This document shows positions 13,895-20,223 of a stretch of DNA of 20,223 bases, piece by piece. Numbering within the stretch: position 1 is the first letter of the stretch; the number at the start of each line of letters is the position of its first letter. Position numbers and translations under genes: made by a program. The notes under the pieces are model-generated. The model saw only the letters and a list, made by a program, of their open reading frames with translations. It was not told where the DNA came from and searched no databases. Source of the stretch: RGIG6353 sp964558655 (lineage in GTDB: Bacteria > Bacillota > Clostridia > Oscillospirales > SIG627); contig CAZLEX010000028.1 of assembly GCA_964558655.1 (NCBI GenBank), positions 1-20,223 of the forward strand. Direction: 5' to 3'.

Positions 13895-16800
13895 TTATTC
13901 TTCGTCGAACATCTTAGCCTGACGGACGAGGTCGTCATATTTTTGACGAGCCTTGACAGCCGCTTCCTCAAAGAGCTCTTTTGCTCTATCCGGGAACGCA
14001 CGGGTAAGAGACGAATAACGAACTTCTGAGTTAATAAACTCGATATAATCAGCAGTAGGTTCTTTACAATCAACAGTAAGAGGATTCTTGCCTTCTGCAC
14101 GCAATGCGGGATTGAAACGGAAGTTCTGCCAGTAACCTGCCTGAACAGCTCTCTTCATTTCTGCCTGACAGTTCGTCATACCGCCTTTAATACGGTGAAG
14201 CTCACAAGGAGAATAACCTATGATAAGAGAAGGTCCGGGATATGCTTCAGCTTCAAGAATTGCCTTTATTGTCTGATTCATATCGGCACCCATAGCAATC
14301 TGTGCAACATAAACATAACCGTAACTCATGGCAATCTGTGCAAGATTCTTCTTTGAAATTGCCTTGCCGGCAGCCGCAAACTGAGCAACCTGTCCGATGC
14401 TCGAAGCTTTTGATGCCTGTCCGCCGGTGTTCGAATAAACTTCGGTATCAAATACCATAACATTTACATCTTCGCCGGAAGCAAGAACATGGTCAAGACC
14501 TCCGAAACCGATATCATATGCCCAGCCGTCTCCGCCGAAGATCCAAACGGACTTCTTGGAAAGATATTCTTTTTCGGCAAGAATCGAAGGAGCTGTGGGA
14601 CAACCTGCGGCAGCGGCTTTTTCAAGCTCTGCAACAAGAACCTTAACAGCGGCTTCATTTGCTTTACCGTCGTTTGCGGTTGCAAAATAATTATCTGCCG
14701 CAGCCTTAAATTCCGCACTTGCTTTATCGGAGGAAGCCATTTCGGAAACCATACCCATAAGCTTTTCGCGGATTGCCTTTTGACCGAGATGCATACCGAG
14801 ACCGTGTTCTGCATTATCTTCAAACAAAGAGTTTGCCCATGCCGGTCCTCTCTTTGTATCACGGTTTACCGTATAAGGTGTTGCCGGTGCGGAACCGCCC
14901 CAGATAGAAGAACAGCCGGTTGCATTGGAAATATACATTCTTTCACCGAAAAGCTGTGTTATAAGACGGGCATAAGTTGTCTCGGCACAGCCTGCACAAG
15001 AACCGGAAAATTCAAGTAACGGCTGATTAAACTGACTTCCCTTCACGCTTGTTTCAGCAAAAGGAACTTCTTTCTTTGTTACATTTGCAACGGTATATTC
15101 CCAAACATCAGCCTGTGCAGACTCTTCTGCCTGAGGAACCATTACAAGTGCTTTTTCTTTTGCGGGACAAATGTTTGCACAAGCACCGCAGCCCATACAG
15201 TCAAGAGGAGAAATCGATATTGTAAACTTATATTCTTCACAACCTTTGCCTTTCATCTGTGTCATTCTGATGGCACCGGGTGCGGCATTTGCTTCGGCTT
15301 CGCTCATTGCGTAAGGACGAAGAGTTGCATGAGGACATACGTATGAACACTGATTACATTGGATACAATTCTCAGGAATCCACTTGGGAACACGAACGGC
15401 AACACCGCGTTTTTCGTAAGCGGCGGCACCCTGCGGAAATGTACCGTCAACATAATCGACGAATGCCGAAACGGGAAGGCTGTCGCCTTTCATTGCACCT
15501 ACGGGATTTACAACATTGTTGACAAATTCAACAAGTTCAGCTCTGTCGCCTGTAACTGCGGCAGCCGGAGCATCTTCTCCCGCATTTTTCCACTCGGCAG
15601 GAACTTTAACTTCGACAAGTGCACCCGCGCCTGCGTCTATAGCGGCATAGTTCTTGTCAACTATCTCCTGTCCCTTCTTGCTGTATGACTTGTAAGCCAT
15701 CTTCTTCATGTAATCAACAGCTTCTTCAGCGGGAAGAATTTTGGCAAGTGCAAAAAATGCCGACTGGAGAACGGTGTTCTTAACTTTACCGTCACCGATT
15801 TGATTGATTGCGATATCGGTCGCATTTATTATATAGAATTTAACATTGTTATTTGCAATGTACGATTTAACGCTTGCGGGAAGATTTTCGCCGAGCTCTT
15901 CTTCGCTCCAATTACAATCAAGAAGGAATGTACCTCCCGGAACAATGTCAGATACCATGTCGTACTTCTTAAGGTAAGACTGATTATGGCAAGCAACAAA
16001 GTTTGCCTTGTTGATGTAATAAGGAGACTTAATCGGTTTATCTCCGAAGCGAAGGTGCGAAATCGTTATACCGCCCGTCTTCTTTGAGTCATACTGGAAA
16101 TACGCCTGAATGTATTTGTCGGTATGGTCACCGATAATTTTTATTGAGTTCTTGTTGGCACCGACGGTACCGTCTCCTCCAAGTCCCCAGAATTTACAGC
16201 TTATGGTTCCTGCCGCAGAAGTATCCGGAGCCGGTTTTTCTTCAAGCGAAAGTCCCGTAACATCATCAACAATTCCGAGTGTAAAGCTGTTCTTGGGAGC
16301 TTTTGAAGCAAGATTTTCATAAACGGCAAATACACTTGCCGGAGGAGTATCTTTGCTTCCGAGACCGTAACGGCCTCCTACAACGGAAATATCGTTTCTG
16401 CCGTTTGTGGCAAGAGCTGTAACAACATCAAGGTAAAGAGGTTCGCCGAGAGAACCGGGTTCCTTTGTTCTGTCAAGGACAGCAATCTTTTTACAGGTTG
16501 CCGGAATAGCCGCGATAAGCTTGTCGGCACGGAAAGGTCTGTAAAGGCGGACTTTGATAAGACCGACTTTTTCTCCGTGAGCGTTCATATAGTCGATAAC
16601 TTCTTCGGCGACATCACAGATAGAACCCATTGCAATAATAACACGGTCCGCATCGGGTGCACCGTAGTAGTTAAAGAGCTGATAATTTGTGCCGATTTTC
16701 TTGTTAACCTTGTCCATATACTCTTCAACAATTTCGGGAAGTGCATCATAGTACTTGTTGCAGGCTTCTCTGTGCTGGAAGAATATATCACCGTTTTCAG

Positions 16801-17476
16801 CACTTCCGCGAAGAACGGGATGTTCGGGGTTGATAGCTCTCTTGCGGAAAGCGTCAACTGCGTCCATATCTACCATCTCTTTAAGATCTTCGTAATCCCA
16901 AGCTTCTATTTTCTGAATTTCATGAGATGTACGGAATCCGTCAAAGAAGTTAAGGAACGGTACTCTGCCCTTTATCGAAGCGAGATGTGCAACGGCACCG
17001 AGGTCCATAACTTCCTGCGGATTTGACTCTGCAAGCATTGCGTAACCTGTCTGACGGCAAGCATAGATATCGGAGTGATCTCCGAAAATGTTAAGTGCAT
17101 GACTTGCTACACAGCGTGCGGAAACATGAATAACACCGGGTAAAAGTTCACCGGCAATTTTATACATATTGGGTATCATAAGAAGAAGCCCTTGAGACGC
17201 GGTGTAAGTAGTAGTGAGTGCTCCTGCGGCAAGAGAGCCGTGTACTGCACCGGCAGCTCCCGCTTCCGACTGCATTTCAATCATTTTAACTCTCTGACCG
17301 AATATGTTTCTGGCAGGTTCGCCGAAAATGTTCTTGTCTGCGGCGGACCATGCGTCTGTCACCTCTGCCATAGGACTGGAAGGGGTGATAGGATAAATGG
17401 CTGCAACCTCAGTAAATGCATAAGAAACATGTGCTGCGGCTGTATTACCATCCATGGATATTTTTCTTCTTGCCAT
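13895..17476 (-). CDS. nifJ: Pyruvate:ferredoxin (flavodoxin) oxidoreductase, single-chain
   Basis: 1193 residues, the usual size of the homodimeric enzyme that converts pyruvate and CoA to acetyl-CoA and CO2, reducing ferredoxin. The domain order is complete. Domain I starts with MDGNTAAAHVSYAFTEVAAIYPITPSSPMAE (YPITPSSPM at 28-36). The CoA/central domains contain GSLGEPLYLDVVTAL and WGLGGDGTVGANKNSI. The ferredoxin domain has two [4Fe-4S] motifs, C704/C707/C710/C714 and C760/C763/C766/C770. The proximal cluster ligands are C827, C830, C855 and C1091. The TPP motif GDGWAYDIGFGGLDHVL (982-998) and VYSNTGGQASKAS follow. AAGGAGG lies 6 nt before the ATG. It is a monocistronic unit apart from possible read-through into the lipoprotein gene. 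Confidence 0.97.
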   Translation of the reverse strand: MARRKISMDGNTAAAHVSYAFTEVAAIYPITPSSPMAEVTDAWSAADKNIFGEPARNIFGQRVKMIEMQSEAGAAGAVHGSLAAGALTTTYTASQGLLLMIPNMYKIAGELLPGVIHVSARCVASHALNIFGDHSDIYACRQTGYAMLAESNPQEVMDLGAVAHLASIKGRVPFLNFFDGFRTSHEIQKIEAWDYEDLKEMVDMDAVDAFRKRAINPEHPVLRGSAENGDIFFQHREACNKYYDALPEIVEEYMDKVNKKIGTNYQLFNYYGAPDADRVIIAMGSICDVAEEVIDYMNAHGEKVGLIKVRLYRPFRADKLIAAIPATCKKIAVLDRTKEPGSLGEPLYLDVVTALATNGRNDISVVGGRYGLGSKDTPPASVFAVYENLASKAPKNSFTLGIVDDVTGLSLEEKPAPDTSAAGTISCKFWGLGGDGTVGANKNSIKIIGDHTDKYIQAYFQYDSKKTGGITISHLRFGDKPIKSPYYINKANFVACHNQSYLKKYDMVSDIVPGGTFLLDCNWSEEELGENLPASVKSYIANNNVKFYIINATDIAINQIGDGKVKNTVLQSAFFALAKILPAEEAVDYMKKMAYKSYSKKGQEIVDKNYAAIDAGAGALVEVKVPAEWKNAGEDAPAAAVTGDRAELVEFVNNVVNPVGAMKGDSLPVSAFVDYVDGTFPQGAAAYEKRGVAVRVPKWIPENCIQCNQCSYVCPHATLRPYAMSEAEANAAPGAIRMTQMKGKGCEEYKFTISISPLDCMGCGACANICPAKEKALVMVPQAEESAQADVWEYTVANVTKKEVPFAETSVKGSQFNQPLLEFSGSCAGCAETTYARLITQLFGERMYISNATGCSSIWGGSAPATPYTVNRDTKRGPAWANSLFEDNAEHGLGMHLGQKAIREKLMGMVSEMASSDKASAEFKAAADNYFATANDGKANEAAVKVLVAELEKAAAAGCPTAPSILAEKEYLSKKSVWIFGGDGWAYDIGFGGLDHVLASGEDVNVMVFDTEVYSNTGGQASKASSIGQVAQFAAAGKAISKKNLAQIAMSYGYVYVAQIAMGADMNQTIKAILEAEAYPGPSLIIGYSPCELHRIKGGMTNCQAEMKRAVQAGYWQNFRFNPALRAEGKNPLTVDCKEPTADYIEFINSEVRYSSLTRAFPDRAKELFEEAAVKARQKYDDLVRQAKMFDEE

Positions 17477-17535
17477 GTTTTTCCTCCTTATGTCGCATAT
17501 AACACGACTTTTTTATATTTTACACATACATATTA

Positions 17536-17564
17536 ATGATACCACTTTTTTATTGAATTGTAAA
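17536..17564 (-). promoter_or_regulatory. Sigma-A promoter of the pyruvate:ferredoxin oxidoreductase gene
   Basis: On the - strand TTTACA (17564-17559), a 17-nt spacer and TATCAT (17541-17536). The leader to the ATG would be about 50 nt and includes a small GTCG/CGAC hairpin next to the AAGGAGG site. The surrounding intergenic DNA (17477-17723) is strongly AT-rich and otherwise without genes. Confidence 0.65.
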
Positions 17565-17646
17565 TATAATTTTGCCGAATTTTTCTGTTTTTTTACTTTT
17601 TTCTTAAAAAAAATCATATTTTTTATCAAAACAAAATTATTTTATG

Positions 17647-17675
17647 TTGTAAGTTTTCCGCTTTTATGATACAAT
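17647..17675 (+). promoter_or_regulatory. Sigma-A promoter of the NERD-domain gene
   Basis: TTGTAA (17647-17652), a 17-nt spacer and TACAAT (17670-17675) precede the + strand gene. The leader is about 40 nt and contains CGAGGTG, 11 nt before the ATG, a somewhat long spacing. Confidence 0.65.
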
Positions 17676-17723
17676 ATACCGTCGTATGTAATCATTTTTA
17701 AACTTCGAGGTGAAAAATCTTAG

Positions 17724-18434
17724 ATGTCCGACAGCACAAAATTATTCGTTGCGGTTTTTATATCGGTAAACTTTTCCGTCCTGATGACTCTTTTTGCGTA
17801 TAAACTGTTTACGCAGATAAAAGCCGTAAAAAAGCAGAAAAAAATCAATCATTTCGGAGACAGTGCTGAAATTGCGGTGGAAAATTACATAAAAAAGTAT
17901 TTTCCGTCTTCAAAAATCATGAAAGAGCTTTATCTGAAAACTCCGAACGGCCTGACCGAACTCGATATGCTTCTTCTTTGCGGCAGAGGAATATTCATAA
18001 TAGAAATTAAAAGTCACAACGGATACATAGTAACTCGCGGAAAACACTGGACGCAGCGATGGAAAGACAAAGTCGTCCGCTTTCACAATCCGACTTATCA
18101 AAACAAGATTCACAAAAAAGCTCTTGAAGATATTTTAAACAAGCGTCAAAGTCTTGCAAGCCTGCCTATTTACACGGTAGCGGTATTCACATCTCCGAAA
18201 GTAACATTCAGCGAAAACGTCAAAGATGTAATCCGTCTCTCTCTTCTTTCGAAATATATTAAAAACAAACCGATTGAAAAACGAATGACGGCAGATAACA
18301 TAGAGAATATAGAAAAGCTTATAAACTGCTACATGGAAACAAGCACACGCCGAAAAAGAAAACACCAAAAGCGAATTTGGAAAAATAATTCAAAAAAAGC
18401 CGCCTACCGTGTCAATAAATTTTCGGTAAAATAA
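17724..18434 (+). CDS. Membrane-anchored NERD-domain (nuclease-related) protein
   Basis: 236 residues. Residues 7-29 are a single hydrophobic segment (LFVAVFISVNFSVLMTLFAY), so the protein is probably membrane-anchored with a cytoplasmic C-terminus. The following KxxKKQKK stretch fits the positive-inside rule. The NERD domain runs from about 42 to 150: HFGDSAEIAVENYI (43-56), TELDMLLLCGRGIFIIEIKSHNG (78-100), HWTQRW and NPTYQNKIHK. D81 and E94-x-K96 form the PD-(D/E)xK-type nuclease core, and E49 is the upstream acidic residue, so the catalytic pattern is intact. The C-terminus is very basic (TRRKRKHQKRIWKNNSKK), suitable for nucleic-acid contact. The biological role of such proteins is largely unknown. 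It is monocistronic and converges on htrA. Confidence 0.85.
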   Translation: MSDSTKLFVAVFISVNFSVLMTLFAYKLFTQIKAVKKQKKINHFGDSAEIAVENYIKKYFPSSKIMKELYLKTPNGLTELDMLLLCGRGIFIIEIKSHNGYIVTRGKHWTQRWKDKVVRFHNPTYQNKIHKKALEDILNKRQSLASLPIYTVAVFTSPKVTFSENVKDVIRLSLLSKYIKNKPIEKRMTADNIENIEKLINCYMETSTRRKRKHQKRIWKNNSKKAAYRVNKFSVK

Positions 18435-18440
18435 ATTGTT

Positions 18441-18480
18441 AAAAATGCACTTTTGCAAAATTTTGCAAAAGCGCATTTTT
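18441..18480. terminator. Shared bidirectional terminator, 40-bp near-perfect palindrome
   Basis: Positions 18441-18460 and 18461-18480 are inverted copies with one mismatch (A at 18449 against C at 18472). The centre AAAATTTT leaves almost no loop. Poly-A on one flank and poly-T on the other make it work in both directions. It ends 1 nt before the htrA stop codon and starts 7 nt after the NERD-gene stop. Confidence 0.85.
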
Positions 18481-20007
18481 TCAGTTGCTCGATTCTCCGA
18501 GCGTAACATCAATTTCGAGGGTTTCGCCCGATCTCCATACACAAACTTTCACGGTATCTCCGGGATTGCATTTCGCAATGGCGTTCATAAGAGCTGTAGA
18601 ATCGGTCACTTCAACGGAATTGAAAGATGTAATAATATCTCCGCTTTTAATTCCGTATTTCTGTGCAGCTCCTCCCGGTGTTGCCATCATAACGAGAACC
18701 CCTTGCGGAACCTGATAGTATTCAGCTTCCTGTGCGGAAATATCGTCGTAAGATATTCCGAGAACCGCTTTCCCTTTTACATAACTCGTTTCGGGACGGC
18801 TTACAACCTCTCCGTTTTCGCAAATCTGATAAACAATGTCCATAACGCCGTTTATCGGAAGGGCAAATCCTATACCCTCATAAGAACTTGAAGACAATTT
18901 AAGTGTGTTTATGCCGATTACTTCACCGCGATCATTAAGCAGCGGTCCTCCGGAATTTCCGGGATTAATTGCAGCATCAATCTGTATAACATACATTGTT
19001 TTTTCAACTCTGCCGTAAGAGTCCGTTATCGACAGTTCGCGGTTTGCCATCGATACCATTCCAGATGTCGCAGTTCCGGCAAATTCTATACCTGCGGGAC
19101 AGCCGATAGCCACAACATCATCACCCGCCATAACGATATCGGAATCTCCTATTACGGCGATGTTAAGCTGCTCTTTCGGATCAATCCGAAGAACTGCAAC
19201 ATCGGATAATTCATCTCCGCCTACCAGCTCGGCATCATATTCATTGCCGTTTGAAAGAATTACCTTTATTGCCGATGCGTCCTCAATTACATGATAATTC
19301 GTAACAATATATCCGGATTCGGTTATGATAAATCCCGATCCTACGCCTTCATATACAGATGAACCGAAATAAGAATAGCTCTGTACCTGCGTTTTTATCC
19401 CGACAACACTCTTTGAGGCAAATTTTATAATGGACTGTTTTGAAAGAACTTCTCCCGTATATTCATCGGAAACGCCGTCCGGTATTCTCTCGGTAGCTTT
19501 ATAAACATCTGTATCTATGTCGGCATTTGTCTGTCGGTCACCGCTCAAATCGCCGTCATCACCGGAGGAAATCGCATGATACATATCATCTTTTTCTACT
19601 TTTGGACTCTTTCCCGAAAAATCCAAAAATTCATATTTATTGTTAAGTGCATAAACCAAAAACACAAGTGCGGTTATTACAAAAAGTGCTGTCATTGTCA
19701 CGGCAAGATATTTTATGCCGTTGCCTTTTTTTACGGATTTTCCTTCGGCTTTGTCATAAGCCCATTTCTGAGAAAATCCTCCCCAACTTCCCGACTCCGA
19801 CGCGACATATGTTTCGGGACGGTGCGGCGGCACATAATCGCCTCTTTCGTTTTCGGTATGAATTCTATTTTCGTTTCCCGTATAAGCGGTACTTTCGGTA
19901 TATTCGTGTGACTCATTTGTTTTGGCAGAATTTTCTGCCGGAGCGGGTTCCGAAACGCCACTATCTTCCGTTTTTGGATCATTCGAACCGTTATAATTTT
20001 CGTTCAT
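18481..20007 (-). CDS. htrA: HtrA/DegP-type membrane-anchored serine protease with PDZ domain
   Basis: 508 residues. Residues 1-95 are a polar, acidic, low-complexity cytoplasmic region rich in N, E, S and T. Residues 98-120 form one membrane segment (IKYLAVTMTALFVITALVFLVYAL). After a linker comes the trypsin-like domain (about 185-400) with the complete triad H239 (VTNYHVIEDA), D269 (ELSDVAVLRID) and S352 (NPGNSGGPLL). One PDZ domain follows at about 413-505 (GVLVMMATPGGAAQKYGIKSGDIITSFN). This is the usual Firmicute architecture, an envelope quality-control protease that degrades misfolded exported proteins. GGGAG lies about 8 nt before the ATG. It is monocistronic, with terminators on both sides. 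The family is typically induced by envelope stress, but no specific operator is recognisable here. Confidence 0.95.
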   Translation of the reverse strand: MNENYNGSNDPKTEDSGVSEPAPAENSAKTNESHEYTESTAYTGNENRIHTENERGDYVPPHRPETYVASESGSWGGFSQKWAYDKAEGKSVKKGNGIKYLAVTMTALFVITALVFLVYALNNKYEFLDFSGKSPKVEKDDMYHAISSGDDGDLSGDRQTNADIDTDVYKATERIPDGVSDEYTGEVLSKQSIIKFASKSVVGIKTQVQSYSYFGSSVYEGVGSGFIITESGYIVTNYHVIEDASAIKVILSNGNEYDAELVGGDELSDVAVLRIDPKEQLNIAVIGDSDIVMAGDDVVAIGCPAGIEFAGTATSGMVSMANRELSITDSYGRVEKTMYVIQIDAAINPGNSGGPLLNDRGEVIGINTLKLSSSSYEGIGFALPINGVMDIVYQICENGEVVSRPETSYVKGKAVLGISYDDISAQEAEYYQVPQGVLVMMATPGGAAQKYGIKSGDIITSFNSVEVTDSTALMNAIAKCNPGDTVKVCVWRSGETLEIDVTLGESSN

Positions 20008-20040
20008 GACAATTCTCCCTTTATCATTTTCTTTGTTGAC

Positions 20041-20052
20041 TTAATGATACCA
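20041..20052 (-). promoter_or_regulatory. Possible htrA promoter -10 region
   Basis: On the - strand TATCATTAA (20049-20041) lies about 40 nt before the htrA start, a suitable place for a -10 element. The 12 bp TTAATGATACCA are identical to those over the -10 of the oxidoreductase promoter at 17533-17544. No convincing -35 is visible, so another sigma factor or an activator may be used. The remainder of 20053-20165 is AT-rich and shows no gene. Confidence 0.35.
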
Positions 20053-20165
20053 TCAATTTTTTAATAAAGAGTTATGAAATTTTAATGATTTATAAACTTT
20101 TGCCGAAAATTTATGTTAAATCAAGCTTTTTAACTCTGCTTTTTTAAAATGCTGCCGTTTTTTCG

Positions 20166-20201
20166 AAAAAAAAGCGTCCCCTAAAAAGAGGACGCTTTTT
20201 T
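20166..20201. terminator. Rho-independent terminator near the window end
   Basis: GCGTCC (20174-20179) and GGACGC (20190-20195) are flanked by A and T runs that extend the stem (20168-20173 with 20196-20201). Both flanks could supply the U tract, so it can act in either direction. It most likely serves a - strand gene that lies beyond the window, since htrA begins on its other side. Confidence 0.82.
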
Positions 20202-20223
20202 AATGTGTTTGAAGTTAAAGAAT

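Noticed and set aside
20036..20064. TTGACT on the + strand as a promoter
   Set aside because: No -10 element at 16-18 nt and no + strand gene follows before the window end.
1..20223. CRISPR arrays, tRNA or rRNA genes, prophage genes
   Set aside because: No regularly spaced repeats, no cloverleaf-like segments and no phage structural or integrase-like proteins were seen.

Overview
The window comes from a low-to-moderate GC Firmicute, most likely an anaerobic Clostridia-type gut or sediment bacterium. Strong AGGAGG-type ribosome binding sites, TTGACA/TATAAT-type promoters and simple hairpin-plus-T terminators point there. So do a single-chain pyruvate:ferredoxin oxidoreductase, a GlpP antiterminator with a matching leader, and a membrane-anchored HtrA protease. 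No genus-level assignment is possible from the sequence alone.

Layout. (1) Positions 1-300 hold the last codons of an unidentified + strand gene, a decayed 5' fragment of an IS200-type tnpA on the - strand, and the terminator of the first operon. (2) Positions 309-5450 are a tightly packed - strand operon of six genes. In transcription order these are a TIM-barrel glycosidase-like protein, a SIS-domain sugar-phosphate protein, a ribokinase-family (PfkB) kinase, a second divergent SIS protein, a stand-alone Gfo/Idh/MocA C-domain-like protein, and a full Gfo/Idh/MocA oxidoreductase. (3) Divergent from it, 5605-9023 carries an AraC-type regulator, a nitroreductase-family flavoprotein and a large GH42-like glycosidase, followed by a Nudix hydrolase (9114-9731). 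The two arms share a 150-bp promoter region with good sigma-A promoters on both strands and inverted repeats that could be the regulator's sites. Together they look like a cytoplasmic pathway for an unknown glycoside: hydrolysis, oxidation/reduction, isomerisation and phosphorylation. No transporter is present in the window.

(4) Positions 9858-13408 (- strand) are a glycerol-3-phosphate oxidation operon: a GlpA/LhgO-like FAD dehydrogenase with a BFD-like [2Fe-2S] domain, a second FAD oxidoreductase, a DUF1667 protein and the antiterminator GlpP. A textbook promoter, then a two-tier hairpin terminator between promoter and first gene, suggests glycerol-3-phosphate/GlpP-controlled transcript extension and autoregulation.

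(5) Positions 13602-17476 (- strand) carry pyruvate:ferredoxin oxidoreductase and, beyond its terminator, a tiny lipoprotein gene with no visible promoter of its own. (6) Positions 17724-20007 hold a membrane-anchored NERD-domain (nuclease-like) protein on the + strand, convergent with an HtrA-type PDZ serine protease on the - strand. They share one long palindromic terminator. The window closes with the HtrA promoter region and another terminator.

The most unusual content is the divergent sugar locus, especially the Rossmann-less Gfo/Idh relative next to its full-length homologue and the pair of unequal SIS proteins. The GlpP leader is the clearest regulatory element.
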